Shown here in pieces: positions 17,552 to 28,771 of a stretch of DNA of 64,000 bases (positions are counted from its first letter, which is position 1; each line of letters begins with the position of its first letter). Under the pieces are notes generated by a model that had not been told where the DNA came from, did no database searches, and was given only the letters and a program-made list of their open reading frames with translations. Where the stretch lies: NCBI RefSeq assembly GCF_006539925.1, contig NZ_BJNY01000012.1, forward strand, positions 108,442 to 172,441, written 5' to 3'. This DNA comes from Glutamicibacter uratoxydans. GTDB lineage: Bacteria; Actinomycetota; Actinomycetes; Actinomycetales; Micrococcaceae. The position numbers and the translations under genes were made by a program.

Positions 17552-18187
17552 ATGCCTCATGAAACCGTAGAGCAGTCTATGACTCCCAACGAAGCTTGGG
17601 CCCGCCTTCGCGAAGGCAACCTCCGCTTCGTCAATGAAGAAACCGAACACCCCAACCAGGACAGCGCCCGCCGCCAGTCGCTGGTGAACAGCCAGGAACC
17701 TTTCGCCGTAATTTTCGGCTGTTCGGATTCCCGCCTGGCCGCGGAGATCATCTTCGACGTGGGCCTGGGCGACATGTTCGTGGTGCGCACCGCGGGGCAT
17801 GTCATCGATCTGGCAAGCCTGGGCTCGCTGGAATTCGCCGTGGACCTGCTCAACGTGCCGCTAATCGTCATCCTCGGACACAACTCCTGCGGCGCTGTCA
17901 CCGGCGCCATCGACGCGAAGAACGACGGCGAGATGCCCAAGGGCTTCGTCCGCGACCTCATTGAGCACATCGCCCCGTCCGTGCAGGCGGCGGAACGCCA
18001 GGGCATCACCGACGTCAACGGCACCGTCATCGAACACGTGAAGCAGACCACCGATCGCCTGGTTGAACTCTCCACCGTGATTGCCAAGGCCATCGACGAG
18101 GGCCGCACCGCTGTGGCAGGCGTCGCCTACGTGCTGGAAGACGGACAGGCGCAGCTGGTTTCAAGCCTCGGACTGGACCTCGACTAA
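17552..18187 (+). CDS. Beta-class carbonic anhydrase
   Basis: A 211-residue zinc enzyme that hydrates carbon dioxide to bicarbonate. All four metal-site residues of the beta class are present: Cys57 and Asp59 in FGCSDSR, His110 and Cys113 in LGHNSCGAV. The Asp-Arg dyad (D59-R61) is intact, so it is expected to be active. Bicarbonate made here could supply PurK and other carboxylases (inference). A TAGAAT box seven bases before the ATG and the absence of a Shine-Dalgarno sequence point to leaderless translation. It is followed by fumC with its own promoter. Confidence 0.95.
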   Translation: MPHETVEQSMTPNEAWARLREGNLRFVNEETEHPNQDSARRQSLVNSQEPFAVIFGCSDSRLAAEIIFDVGLGDMFVVRTAGHVIDLASLGSLEFAVDLLNVPLIVILGHNSCGAVTGAIDAKNDGEMPKGFVRDLIEHIAPSVQAAERQGITDVNGTVIEHVKQTTDRLVELSTVIAKAIDEGRTAVAGVAYVLEDGQAQLVSSLGLDLD

Positions 18188-18271
18188 GAGGTTTATTCCC
18201 TACTTCGTGGAACGTCACTGTTGGTTGTGATATTTACGGCATAGGTCTGTTATTTATTTGCAGATCGGGCG

Positions 18272-18277
18272 TAATCT
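18272..18277 (+). promoter_or_regulatory. -10 box of a leaderless promoter (fumC)
   Basis: TAATCT, six bases (GGCCCT) before the ATG at 18284. It is the same hexamer and spacing as at purK. Confidence 0.6.
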
Positions 18278-18283
18278 GGCCCT

Positions 18284-19696
18284 ATGACCAACAGTGACGA
18301 ATTCCGCATTGAACATGACACCATGGGCGAGGTCCGCGTACCCGCCGCAGCCCTCTACCGAGCCCAGACCCAGCGTGCCGTGGAGAACTTCCCCATCTCC
18401 GGCAAGGGCTTGGAGTCAGCGCATATCAAGGCACTGGCCCAGGTGAAGAAGGCCGCCGCCCGCGCCAACTTGGCCCTGAACGTCCTGGACGATGAGCGCG
18501 CGCAAGCCATCATCCACGCCGCAGACCAGGTGGCCACCGGAGAATTCGACGCCCACTTCCCCATCGACGTCTTCCAGACCGGTTCGGGCACCAGCTCGAA
18601 TATGAATGCCAACGAGGTCATCGCCGAACTGGCAACCCGCGCATTGAAAGCATCAGGCAGCACCACCGAGGTGCACCCCAACGACCATGTGAACGCTTCC
18701 CAGTCGTCCAACGACGTGTTCCCTACTTCGGTCCATGTGGCAGCCACCGACGCCCTGCTCAACGACCTGATCCCTTCCCTGGATACCCTTGCCGCCTCCC
18801 TGGAAGCCAAGTCGGCCGAGTTCAAGGACGTGGTCAAGTCCGGCCGCACCCACCTCATGGACGCCACCCCGGTCACCCTGGGCCAGGAATTCGGCGGCTA
18901 TGCGGCACAGGTCCGCTACGGGATCGAACGCATCCAGGCCGCGCTGCCGCGCGTAGCAGAGGTGCCTTTGGGCGGCACTGCGGTGGGCACCGGCATCAAT
19001 ACCCCTGAAGGATTCCCGCAGCAGGTCATCAAGCTGCTGGGCGAAGACACCGGCCTGCCGATCACCGAGGCCCGCAACCACTTTGAAGCCCAGGCAAACC
19101 GCGACGCGCTGGTCGAGGCTTCCGCGGCGCTGCGCACCATCGCCATCTCGCTGATGAAGATCGCCAACGACCTGCGCTGGATGGGCTCCGGCCCAAATAC
19201 CGGTCTGGGCGAAATCTCCATCCCCGACCTGCAGCCGGGCTCCTCGATCATGCCGGGCAAGGTCAATCCCGTGATCTCCGAGGCCACCGTCCAGGTAGCC
19301 GCACAGGTCATCGGCAATGACACCACGATCGCCTGGGCTGGCACCAACGGCGCCTTCGAGCTGAACGTGGGCATCCCGGTCATGGCTTCCAACCTCCTGG
19401 AGTCCATCCGCCTGCTCTCCAACGTCACCACCGTGATGGCGCGCAAGATGATCGACGGCATCACCGCCAACGTTGAGCGCGCACGCTTCCTGGCTGAAGC
19501 CTCGCCGTCCATCGTGACGCCGCTGAACAAGCTGATCGGCTACGAGAATGCGGCGAAGATCGCCAAGAAGGCGATCGCCGACGGGCTGACCGTCCGCGAG
19601 GCGACCATCGCCTTGGGCTTTGTCGAACGCGGCGAAGTGACCGAAGCACAGCTGGACACGCTGCTGGATGTTTCCACCATGGTCGGCAAGCACTAG
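18284..19696 (+). CDS. fumC: Class II fumarate hydratase
   Basis: The 470-residue iron-independent fumarase converts fumarate to L-malate in the citric acid cycle. The superfamily signature [11 protein letters not shown] lies near residue 318. Other conserved blocks are [52 protein letters not shown] and the C-terminal [12 protein letters not shown]. Length and motifs are those of an active enzyme. It is probably leaderless (see the box at 18272). A hairpin follows the stop codon. Its neighbourhood with glpX and the DUF4245 gene corresponds to Rv1098c-Rv1100. Confidence 0.97.
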   Translation: MTNSDEFRIEHDTMGEVRVPAAALYRAQTQRAVENFPISGKGLESAHIKALAQVKKAAARANLALNVLDDERAQAIIHAADQVATGEFDAHFPIDVFQTGSGTSSNMNANEVIAELATRALKASGSTTEVHPNDHVNASQSSNDVFPTSVHVAATDALLNDLIPSLDTLAASLEAKSAEFKDVVKSGRTHLMDATPVTLGQEFGGYAAQVRYGIERIQAALPRVAEVPLGGTAVGTGINTPEGFPQQVIKLLGEDTGLPITEARNHFEAQANRDALVEASAALRTIAISLMKIANDLRWMGSGPNTGLGEISIPDLQPGSSIMPGKVNPVISEATVQVAAQVIGNDTTIAWAGTNGAFELNVGIPVMASNLLESIRLLSNVTTVMARKMIDGITANVERARFLAEASPSIVTPLNKLIGYENAAKIAKKAIADGLTVREATIALGFVERGEVTEAQLDTLLDVSTMVGKH

Positions 19697-19723
19697 CCGG
19701 CTGGGTCCCAAGGAATACCGGCA

Positions 19724-19765
19724 AAGCGCCCGGGCGCAGTTCAGCGTGAACTGCCCCGGGCGCTT
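19724..19765 (+). terminator. Hairpin after fumC
   Basis: A stem of 19 base pairs with one bulged base (19724-19743 with 19747-19765) and a GCG loop. It lacks a U-tract. Confidence 0.65.
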
Positions 19766-19836
19766 CGCCGTTCCTGCAGGGACCGTGACGGGCCTGCAGA
19801 ATTGGTGATCTAACCCGCCGCAACGGAGAATGAGGC

Positions 19837-21162
19837 ATGCAAAGATCATCCAGACCAGCAGGCTTCCGCCGGGTTGTCCCCACCAGCAGGCAGTGGGCCC
19901 AGATCCCCCGGCGCTTTTCACGCCGCGGCATGCAGATGGCCTCATGGCTGGTTGTCCTGGCCACCGCCGTGGCCATCTTCTTCAGCTTCAACCACTTCGA
20001 GGATTTCGACGCGCCGGTCTTCGACGGCCTCTACCGCAGGATTGACATGTTCGGGCTTGCCAGCATCGGACTGGTCGTGCTGTTCTGCGCGGCAGGATGG
20101 CTGGTCCGGGGATTCAATACCGCCCTGGCGCCGATACTGCTGGGCATAGCGGCTGCCACCCACTTCATTGACGGCTCCCCGGAGGCAGTCTTCTGGACTG
20201 CCGGAGCAGCTGCGGCATCCATCCCCCTGCTCATCGATTCCGTCCTGCTCACCGCGCAGATCCGCTACCTGCGCCGGCTGGCGCGCAACAGCGCGGCGGG
20301 CCAGGACCTGAAGCTGGATGGCGACGCCGCGGCGGCGCTGCGCGGGATGATGGGCTTCAATCTTTTCTGGGCGTTCGTTTCGCTGGCCGCCGCGGGGGCG
20401 CTGTATTGGTTTGCCGGCAAGGTCTTTGCCGACGAGGCCGGCCGCAGCGCCCAAGAGCTGGAGGACCAGAGCTTCTCCGACGTTGTGATGGCCGGCGCGC
20501 TTCTGCTGGGCTGCATCGGCGTGGTCTGGATCTTCCGGACAGCCACCGCATTGGCGGCCCGCTCCGCCGTGGGGCCGGTGGTCTGGGACCTCGGACAGGT
20601 GGAAGCGGAACTGGGGATGGTCTTCGACGACGGCTTGGCAGGCGGCGACATTTCCACCGCGAATGACGCACTGGCGGATCGCTGCATCTGCCTTTCTGAG
20701 CTCATCCAGCTCTTTCCCGATGATGCGCAGGAGATCCGCGACAGCGACTTCATCAGCGCCAGCACCCACTGTCCTGCGCACGGAATCACTGCAGTCAACT
20801 CCTTGAGCACGGAAGAGTTCTGCCGCGTCGCCGAAGCGTCATGGCTGTGGGAAATGCTCTCCGAGGTGCCGCGTTCTGCCGCCACGTCCTCCCAGACCCG
20901 CCTGCTGGTTGGGTTCGCCGGTGCGGCATTCACCGGATTCCCCGGCCGGATCAACTCTGAGGGTGCGGTTGAAATCAATGATTCCGCCTATTTCGACCCG
21001 GATCAGGAAGACGCCGCAGAACCCATGACTGCCCCAGGCGCCCCGCCGTCGGTGGGCCGCCTGGACGAGATCGACCTGCGGCCTGCCGGCATCAATGGAC
21101 ATGCCCGGCGCTTCGAACACTCGCGGGCTTGGTTCATTCCCGGGGATTCTGGCCGCGGCTAG
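19837..21162 (+). CDS. Unknown polytopic membrane protein with a cytosolic Cys/His cluster
   Basis: I do not recognise this 441-residue protein. A basic N-terminus of about 30 residues precedes about six membrane helices (near 35-51, 71-90, 97-112, 117-140, 172-193, 214-233). A soluble C-terminal region of about 200 residues follows. It contains Cys283 and Cys285 (CICL), then His311, Cys312 and His315 (HCPAHG), then Cys329, a set that could bind a metal or form a redox site (inference). A long Arg-rich loop links helices 4 and 5. GGAG lies eight bases before the ATG. It sits between fumC and an M19 dipeptidase that has its own promoter, so it is probably transcribed alone. An overlapping ORF on the other strand is a shadow. 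Confidence 0.75.
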   Translation: MQRSSRPAGFRRVVPTSRQWAQIPRRFSRRGMQMASWLVVLATAVAIFFSFNHFEDFDAPVFDGLYRRIDMFGLASIGLVVLFCAAGWLVRGFNTALAPILLGIAAATHFIDGSPEAVFWTAGAAAASIPLLIDSVLLTAQIRYLRRLARNSAAGQDLKLDGDAAAALRGMMGFNLFWAFVSLAAAGALYWFAGKVFADEAGRSAQELEDQSFSDVVMAGALLLGCIGVVWIFRTATALAARSAVGPVVWDLGQVEAELGMVFDDGLAGGDISTANDALADRCICLSELIQLFPDDAQEIRDSDFISASTHCPAHGITAVNSLSTEEFCRVAEASWLWEMLSEVPRSAATSSQTRLLVGFAGAAFTGFPGRINSEGAVEINDSAYFDPDQEDAAEPMTAPGAPPSVGRLDEIDLRPAGINGHARRFEHSRAWFIPGDSGRG

Positions 21163-21174
21163 GGTCTGCTCTGC

Positions 21175-21180
21175 TAGTCT
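21175..21180 (+). promoter_or_regulatory. -10 box of a leaderless promoter (M19 dipeptidase)
   Basis: TAGTCT, six bases before the ATG at 21187. It lies in the 24-base gap after the preceding stop codon, so the dipeptidase gene need not share the upstream transcript. Confidence 0.6.
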
Positions 21181-21186
21181 CGGCTC

Positions 21187-22377
21187 ATGAGCCAGGCCAC
21201 ATCATCTCGTACCAAACGCCTGCTGCTGGGCATCGGCGCCGGTCTGGCCCTTGCCCTGGCAGCGTTCTTCGTTGTTGCCCCGGGCATCGTTGAACGCGGC
21301 AGAAACCAGCTGGCGAAGACCGACCTGCCCGCGGTAGATGAACCTGCCCAAGCGCTGCACAACAAGCTGGCAATTGCCGATATGCATGCGGACACGCTGA
21401 TGTGGGACCGTTCACTGCTCACACGGGCTCAGCGAGGCCACGTGGATCTGCCGCGGCTGCAGGAAGGCAATGTTGCGCTGCAGATTTTCTCTTCGGTGTC
21501 GAAATCCCCGGTGGGGCAGAACTATGATTCGAACAGCGCCGACTCGGATAACATCACCCTGCTGAGCATCGCCCAGCTGCAGCCTCCCAGGACTTGGTTC
21601 TCCCTGCTGGAACGCTCGCGGTTCCACGCCCAAAAGCTCAAGGACAACGCGGCACGCTCGAACGGATCGCTGCGGACCATCACCACAAAGGGTCAGCTGG
21701 AGCAGCTGCTGGCCGACAGGGCACAGGGCGACAAGGTCACCGGAGCACTCTTTTCGGTGGAGGGTCTGCAGAACCTGGAAGGCGACCTGGCGAACCTCGA
21801 CCTGTTGTATGCAGATGGCATGCGCATGGCGGGGCTGACGCACTTCTTCGACAACGAAGTTGCCGGTTCCATGCACGGCGAAGCCAAGGGAGGGCTGACC
21901 GATCTTGGCCGCGCGGCCGTCAAGCGCATGGAACAGTTGGGCATCGTGGTGGATCTTGCCCATGCCAGCGAACAGAGCATCGATGACGTGCTGTCCATGG
22001 CCACCCGTCCGGTGGTCTTCAGCCATGGCGGGGTGCAGGCCACCTGCAAGGTCAATCGCAATCTCAGCGACGAGCAGATCCGCAGGATCGCAGCCACCGG
22101 AGGCATGGTTGGCATCGGCTATTGGGATGCGGCAGTCTGCACGCTCAGCGTCGGCGCAGTGGTTGACGCCATCGAACACGTCATCAAGGTCGGCGGAATC
22201 CAGAGCGTAGGCCTGGGAAGCGACTTTGACGGGGCCACCGAAGTCGCGTGGGACGCCAGTCAGATCGCGCTGATTACCCAGGAACTGCTGCAGCGCGGCC
22301 ACTCGGAATCGGAGATCGCAGCCATTATGGGCGGCAACACCATCCGGGTGCTCAAGGAAGTGCTGCCCGAGTCCTAG
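21187..22377 (+). CDS. M19 family membrane dipeptidase
   Basis: A 396-residue zinc dipeptidase. Metal ligands can be placed: IADMHADTLMWD (His, Asp), FSVEGLQN (Glu bridging both metals), HASEQSIDD after VVDLA (His), FSHGG (His) and GLGSDFDGATEV. The N-terminus is basic and then hydrophobic (LLLGIGAGLALALAAFFVV), a signal anchor, so the enzyme probably works on the outer face. M19 enzymes cleave dipeptides, including D-residue-containing ones in some species; the substrate here is unknown. It is convergent with the GNAT gene, only nine bases apart. Confidence 0.9.
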   Translation: MSQATSSRTKRLLLGIGAGLALALAAFFVVAPGIVERGRNQLAKTDLPAVDEPAQALHNKLAIADMHADTLMWDRSLLTRAQRGHVDLPRLQEGNVALQIFSSVSKSPVGQNYDSNSADSDNITLLSIAQLQPPRTWFSLLERSRFHAQKLKDNAARSNGSLRTITTKGQLEQLLADRAQGDKVTGALFSVEGLQNLEGDLANLDLLYADGMRMAGLTHFFDNEVAGSMHGEAKGGLTDLGRAAVKRMEQLGIVVDLAHASEQSIDDVLSMATRPVVFSHGGVQATCKVNRNLSDEQIRRIAATGGMVGIGYWDAAVCTLSVGAVVDAIEHVIKVGGIQSVGLGSDFDGATEVAWDASQIALITQELLQRGHSESEIAAIMGGNTIRVLKEVLPES

Positions 22378-22386
22378 ACCCGCCGC

Positions 22387-22953
22387 CTACAACTCGATCC
22401 AGTAGCGCCGCACCGCATCCTGCGCACCGAAAGTTTCGGCAATCTCGGCCCGAGGAATGACCCGTTCCAGCACGCTGCCCTGCGACTCGATGGTCTTATA
22501 TGACCCGACATTCGAATCATTGCAGGTGACTAGCACGCGTTCCAGGCCCAGCCCGCGTGCCTCGTCCAAGGCTCCGGCGAGCGCAAGTTTCGCCAGTCCC
22601 CGGCGCCTGGCTCCTGGCCTGATGCCGTAGCCTATGTGGCCGCCGACGACGGCAAGGTAGTCATTGGCCAGCTCATGGCGCAGGCTGACTGCCCCGAGAT
22701 ACTCGTCGCCTTGGCAGACCCACAGGGTGCTTTGGGCAACGAATCCGGCCGGCGGCTGGAACTGCGGGTTTTCCAGGTCGTTCAGCAGCTGCACCCATTG
22801 GCTGAAGCCGGCCGCAGTGGACAGGTCCCAGCCGAACTTTTCGGCAAAGAACACCGATGCGCCGTCCTGATCTGTCGTGCCCCATTCTTCCCAGCTTTGC
22901 AGCCATGAGGCGTGGAGGGCGGCGGTGGGTTTGCGCAGTTCAATTGCTTCCAT
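22387..22953 (-). CDS. GNAT family N-acetyltransferase
   Basis: The 188-residue product has the acetyl-CoA-binding motif of the GNAT fold: GYGIRPGARRRGLAKLALAGAL (RxxGxA type) in the middle, preceded by the beta-4 strand VVGGHI and followed by LVTCNDSNVGSYKTIESQG, the Asn-containing beta-5 turn. The N-terminal half resembles acetyltransferases acting on small molecules, but the acceptor is not predictable. The ATG at 22953 is preferred over the in-frame TTG three bases upstream because a TAAGCT hexamer lies six bases before it, implying a leaderless message. Confidence 0.85.
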   Translation of the reverse strand: MEAIELRKPTAALHASWLQSWEEWGTTDQDGASVFFAEKFGWDLSTAAGFSQWVQLLNDLENPQFQPPAGFVAQSTLWVCQGDEYLGAVSLRHELANDYLAVVGGHIGYGIRPGARRRGLAKLALAGALDEARGLGLERVLVTCNDSNVGSYKTIESQGSVLERVIPRAEIAETFGAQDAVRRYWIEL

Positions 22954-22959
22954 CAAGTC

Positions 22960-22965
22960 AGCTTA
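22960..22965 (-). promoter_or_regulatory. -10 box of a leaderless promoter (GNAT gene)
   Basis: TAAGCT on the minus strand, six bases before the ATG at 22953. It decides the start codon. Confidence 0.55.
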
Positions 22966-23040
22966 GGCACGTTTGGCCAGCCGCCCCAACTTCGCGACGG
23001 CGGCCTGGTCGGGGCGGGCTTATGGAGCAAATCACATTTG

Positions 23041-23076
23041 TTGCACTATCAGTCAAATAGTGCAAAACTGCACCGT

Positions 23077-23092
<16 letters not shown>
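23041..23092. promoter_or_regulatory. TetR-type operator: perfect inverted repeat plus a third half-site
   Basis: TTGCACTAT (23041-23049) and ATAGTGCAA (23057-23065) form a perfect 9-bp inverted repeat with a 7-base spacer. A third identical half-site ATAGTGCAA lies at 23084-23092, inside the first codons of tetR and 27 bases from the second. This layout suits cooperative binding of TetR dimers and autoregulation of the tetR-MFS pair. Confidence 0.8.
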
Positions 23093-25448
<2,356 letters not shown>

Positions 25449-25464
25449 CAGCACCCGCCAATGA

Positions 25465-25508
25465 GGGGATGCACCTTTTCCAAACGAAGAGGTGCATCCC
25501 CCTTTTTT
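25465..25508. terminator. Strong Rho-independent terminator after the efflux operon
   Basis: A perfect 12-bp stem (25465-25476 with 25490-25501) is followed by CTTTTTT on the plus strand. It lies between the convergent MFS and NUDIX genes. Confidence 0.92.
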
Positions 25509-25532
25509 GCCGCCTAGGATCTGTGGCGGCCG

Positions 25533-26000
25533 CTAGGCGGCGAAGTACCCACCCGGCTTCGGCTCCAGCGCCCAGGCAATGGCGCGTTCATGCAGCGGCG
25601 GAAGCGCTGGACGGTCATCGAGCTCAAAGTACTGCACCTCCAGATTCTCGTCGTCATGCACCCTAGCCTGCCCTTCGACATGCTTTGCCCTGAAGACCAC
25701 GTCCAGATACTGGGCATGGTCCCCGTTGGGATACATGGTCGGGGCAGTCACGCCGATCCCCACCAGATGGGTCACCTCGCTGACAATGCCGGTTTCTTCA
25801 AGCACCTCGCGGTAGGCGGTATGCGAAGCTTCCTCGCCTGGCTCGATTATGCCCGCCGGAAGCGTCCATTTGCCGTTGTCGGCCCGCTTGACCAGCAGCA
25901 CGCTGTTCTCCTTGAACACCACGATCTTCACCCCCGACAGCCACAGCATGTCATGTCCAATATGGGCTCTGAGATCGTTAATGAACTGAGGTGTAGGCAT
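25533..26000 (-). CDS. NUDIX hydrolase
   Basis: A 155-residue enzyme with a complete Nudix box at about residues 50-72: GIIEPGEEASHTAYREVLEE followed by TG, which binds the metal for hydrolysis of a nucleoside diphosphate linked to a group X. The strand VKIVVFKENSVLLVKRADNG before it is typical. The preferred start is the ATG at 26000 (MPTPQF); the frame is open for another 19 codons upstream, but those overlap the prepilin peptidase gene. Only four bases separate it from that gene, so the two are probably co-transcribed. The substrate cannot be predicted. Confidence 0.9.
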   Translation of the reverse strand: MPTPQFINDLRAHIGHDMLWLSGVKIVVFKENSVLLVKRADNGKWTLPAGIIEPGEEASHTAYREVLEETGIVSEVTHLVGIGVTAPTMYPNGDHAQYLDVVFRAKHVEGQARVHDDENLEVQYFELDDRPALPPLHERAIAWALEPKPGGYFAA

Positions 26001-26004
26001 AGGC

Positions 26005-26523
26005 CTATCGTGCCATAAGCAAAGCGGCCAACGCGCCAACGAGCATGAACGGGCCAAAGGGAACAGCAGACTTCAAGGTCAATCTGCGCAGCAGAACTCC
26101 AATGAGCACCACCACGCTGGCCAGCACAAAACTGATCACCGTGGCCGCAAACAGCGCCACCAGGGAGAAATAGCCCAGGTTCAGGCCCAGCACCGCTGCA
26201 AGCTTCACATCTCCCATGCCCATGGCGCCGGAAGAAAGCAGCGCCACCAGCAGATATCCCCCGCACAGCAGCGCCATGCCAAGCACTGCCTGCAGCATTG
26301 GCCAGAAGTCCATCCTGATGGCGCTGAGCACCGCCAGCAGGATGAAGGAAGCCAGCAGCCACCGGGCCACCAAGGTATTGGGCAGCCGATGGGTGGCAAG
26401 ATCCTTGGCCGACAGCCGGGCCCCAAACCACAGGAACAGCCCCAACAGCAGCGCGACGAGCAGCGCCGCCGGCCAGGATTCCCTGGCCACGGAGGTGAGC
26501 GACAGCGAGCCGAAGACCATCAT
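26005..26523 (-). CDS. A24 family prepilin peptidase (short, peptidase domain only)
   Basis: A 172-residue membrane protease with both catalytic aspartates of the type IV prepilin peptidase/preflagellin peptidase family: Asp41 in KDLATHRLPN and Asp105 in MGMGDVKLAA. Six or so helices fill the rest. It lacks the N-terminal methylase domain of bifunctional PilD. It would cleave type IV pilin-like precursors in the membrane. No pilin, ATPase or tad gene lies within the window, so its substrate is encoded elsewhere. The start is set at the ATG at 26523 because a TATGCT box lies six bases before it; the longer frame starting at 26580 lacks such support. Confidence 0.85.
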   Translation of the reverse strand: MMVFGSLSLTSVARESWPAALLVALLLGLFLWFGARLSAKDLATHRLPNTLVARWLLASFILLAVLSAIRMDFWPMLQAVLGMALLCGGYLLVALLSSGAMGMGDVKLAAVLGLNLGYFSLVALFAATVISFVLASVVVLIGVLLRRLTLKSAVPFGPFMLVGALAALLMAR

Positions 26524-26529
26524 GCCTAC

Positions 26530-26535
26530 AGCATA
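26530..26535 (-). promoter_or_regulatory. -10 box of a leaderless promoter (prepilin peptidase)
   Basis: TATGCT on the minus strand, six bases before the ATG at 26523. It decides the start codon. Confidence 0.55.
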
Positions 26536-26608
26536 GGCGCGAGTTTGGCGCTGCAGGCGGACTGCATGGCAGTTGTGCAAAAGCAGTGATAACTCGGCCC
26601 ACAGCTCC

Positions 26609-26614
26609 TAGACT
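26609..26614 (+). promoter_or_regulatory. -10 box of a leaderless promoter (unknown gene at 26621)
   Basis: TAGACT, six bases before the ATG at 26621. It is divergent from the TATGCT box at 26530. Confidence 0.55.
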
Positions 26615-26620
26615 GGACTC

Positions 26621-27433
26621 ATGATTGAGCCATCAGCTCCGCTTCTGTTCCCCGGGCAGCCCGCACCAGGATCCGCTGCACGGCGCAGGTTCCGCGCCTT
26701 GGCCCGTTCTGCACCCTGGCTGTCCACCTCGCTGAGGCTGAAATTCCAGGTTCCCGCACTATTTGCCGACCCGGCGCGCTCGCTGAGCGGAAATCTGGAT
26801 CTGATCATCCGCCAGCGTGAAGCCGTCGCAGTGCACAACGAGGACGACCAGCTGGTGTACCAGAAGGAGTTCTTCACCGCTGACCGCGGGCGCGACTACG
26901 TGGCGGCCAGCATGTCCTCGTGGCAGCTGCCCGCATCGCTCACTTCCCCGGTATATACCGAAGGGCATCTGATCCTGCGCCGGCCCGAGATCGCCGGATT
27001 CGATGGCCTGCTGCCGCTGGACTATCTTGCCTCGATGCTTGACCCTTTCGAGCTGGCAGGCACCGAACCGGCTTCCCTGGAGTTGGCCTTCGACCATCCG
27101 ACCTTCATCCATGAGCTGGCCGAGACGACATTCAACGACCGGCCGGTGCTGGCGGCGGTGCTCTCCGCCGGCTACAGCTACAAAGCCGTCAACGATGATT
27201 TTCCGCTGGTCCCGGCAGGATCCCACGCACTGATCATGCTGGATCTGGCAACCGGCATCTGCGTCAACCGGCAGATTCTCGACCCCGGGTCGGACGCCGA
27301 GGATGTCCAGCTGAGCATCGTGGCGCACAACGAGTACTACATTGATTCCCTGTTCACTTCGCCGGCTCCCACGCTGACCGACGTCCGTGCGCCGATCCCG
27401 TGGGAGCTGCGAAATGAACGGAAGAGCTCCTAG
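26621..27433 (+). CDS. Unknown soluble protein
   Basis: I do not recognise this 270-residue protein. It has no signal peptide or membrane helix. The N-terminal 40 residues are Arg/Ala/Pro-rich; the rest is a mixed alpha/beta domain with an acidic balance. Distinct blocks are [20 protein letters not shown] (about residues 66-85), [20 protein letters not shown] and [12 protein letters not shown] near the C-terminus. Codon use is normal for the window and the start is supported by a TAGACT box, so I consider it a real gene. It shares its stop region with phoH2: the palindrome CTAG at 27430-27433 supplies the TAG stop to both genes on opposite strands. Confidence 0.8.
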   Translation: MIEPSAPLLFPGQPAPGSAARRRFRALARSAPWLSTSLRLKFQVPALFADPARSLSGNLDLIIRQREAVAVHNEDDQLVYQKEFFTADRGRDYVAASMSSWQLPASLTSPVYTEGHLILRRPEIAGFDGLLPLDYLASMLDPFELAGTEPASLELAFDHPTFIHELAETTFNDRPVLAAVLSAGYSYKAVNDDFPLVPAGSHALIMLDLATGICVNRQILDPGSDAEDVQLSIVAHNEYYIDSLFTSPAPTLTDVRAPIPWELRNERKSS

Positions 27434-28746
27434 CTCATAAACGGCGCATCGAGCATTTCGGTAACCAGCGCCGCGATGGCAGAGCGCTCCGAGCGCATCA
27501 GGGTCACGTGGCCGAACAATGAATGCCCCTTGAGCTGCTCAACCACCGCCGCGACGCCGTCGTGGCGGCCCACATGCAGGTTGTCGCGCTGGGCCACGTC
27601 ATGGGTGAGCACCACCTTTGAATTCTGGCCGATGCGCGAAAGCACCGTGAGCAGCACATTGCGTTCCAGCGACTGTGCCTCGTCCACGATGACGAACGAG
27701 TCATGCAGCGAGCGTCCGCGGATGTGGGTCAGCGGCAGGACTTCGAGCATGCCTCGGTCGACCACCTCGTCGATGACGTTCTTGGAGACGATGGAGCCCA
27801 GGGTGTCGAAGACCGCCTGGGCCCAGGGGCCCATCTTCTCCCCCTCGGAGCCCGGCAGGTAGCCCAGCTCCTGCCCGCCCACGGCATACAGCGGACGGAA
27901 CACGGTGATCTTGCGGTGTTCGCGCCGCTCCAGCACAGCTTCCATGCCAGCGCACAGCGCCAGCGCTGACTTGCCGGTGCCGGCGTTGCCGCCCAGGGAG
28001 ACGATGCCCACGCTCGGATCGGTGAGCAGGTCGATGGCGATGCGCTGTTCGGCGCTGCGTCCGTGCAGCCCGAAGACCTGCTGGTCGCCGCGCACCAGTT
28101 TCAAGGTAGTGGCGTCCGTCTTGCGCGCCAGCGCGCTGCCCCGCGGGGAGGTAATCACAAAACCGGTGTTCACCGGTGCGTCGGCGGCCGCTTCGAGGTT
28201 GCTCAGGTGCTCCCGCTCATACAGTGCAGCCATCGACTGCTCGTCGAGTTCCAGCTGCTGCACCCCTGTCCACCCGGTGGAGGGGCTCAGCTCGTTGCGG
28301 TAGACCTCCGCCAAGATGCCGATGGCTGACGCCTTGATGCGCATCGGCAGGTCCTTGGTCACCAGCGCCACGTCTTTGCCCTCGTCGAGCAGGCTCTTGG
28401 CTACGGCGAGGATGCGCGTGTCATTGTCGGCGCCGCGCATGCCAACGGGAAGCACATCAGCGGCAATATGGTTCAATTCAATGCGCAGCGTTCCGCCGGC
28501 GTCGGATACTGGCACCGCCTTGGCCAGCCCACCATGGCTGGCAATCAAATCATCAAGCAGCCGCAGGGCCTGGCGGGCAAAATACCCCAGCTCCGGGTCT
28601 TTGCGCTTGTGTTCCAACTCCGTGATAACGGTCAATGGGATCACCACGTCATGTTCCTCAAAGTGGAACATCGCCTTCGGGTCAGAGAGCAGAACCGAAG
28701 TATCGATTACGTAGGTCCGGACACCCTCATCAGCGTTTCGGGTCAT
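27430..28746 (-). CDS. phoH2: PhoH2: PIN-domain ribonuclease fused to PhoH ATPase
   Basis: The 438-residue product joins an N-terminal PIN RNase domain (about residues 10-140, beginning [13 protein letters not shown] with acidic residues also at DNDTR and TKD) to a C-terminal PhoH helicase-type ATPase (about 225-435). Walker A is [11 protein letters not shown] (252-262) and Walker B is FVIVDEAQ (351-358). Mycobacterial PhoH2 unwinds and cleaves RNA and pairs with a small upstream antitoxin-like gene. The ATG at 28746 is chosen because it begins the conserved sequence; the frame is open to 28794. Upstream lies a 263-base gap with two hairpins and a 34-codon ORF (see findings). It corresponds to Rv1095. 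Confidence 0.93.
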   Translation of the reverse strand: MTRNADEGVRTYVIDTSVLLSDPKAMFHFEEHDVVIPLTVITELEHKRKDPELGYFARQALRLLDDLIASHGGLAKAVPVSDAGGTLRIELNHIAADVLPVGMRGADNDTRILAVAKSLLDEGKDVALVTKDLPMRIKASAIGILAEVYRNELSPSTGWTGVQQLELDEQSMAALYEREHLSNLEAAADAPVNTGFVITSPRGSALARKTDATTLKLVRGDQQVFGLHGRSAEQRIAIDLLTDPSVGIVSLGGNAGTGKSALALCAGMEAVLERREHRKITVFRPLYAVGGQELGYLPGSEGEKMGPWAQAVFDTLGSIVSKNVIDEVVDRGMLEVLPLTHIRGRSLHDSFVIVDEAQSLERNVLLTVLSRIGQNSKVVLTHDVAQRDNLHVGRHDGVAAVVEQLKGHSLFGHVTLMRSERSAIAALVTEMLDAPFMS

Positions 28747-28771
28747 GGCAGCGCACCTATTCTCATATCCG

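Noticed and set aside
18653..19945. 430-residue minus-strand ORF opposite fumC
   Set aside because: fumC is certain; the opposite frame has low-complexity composition.
22912..23076. Longer start for the TetR gene
   Set aside because: It would translate through the perfect operator repeat and lacks similarity to TetR N-termini. The ATG at 23077 fits better.
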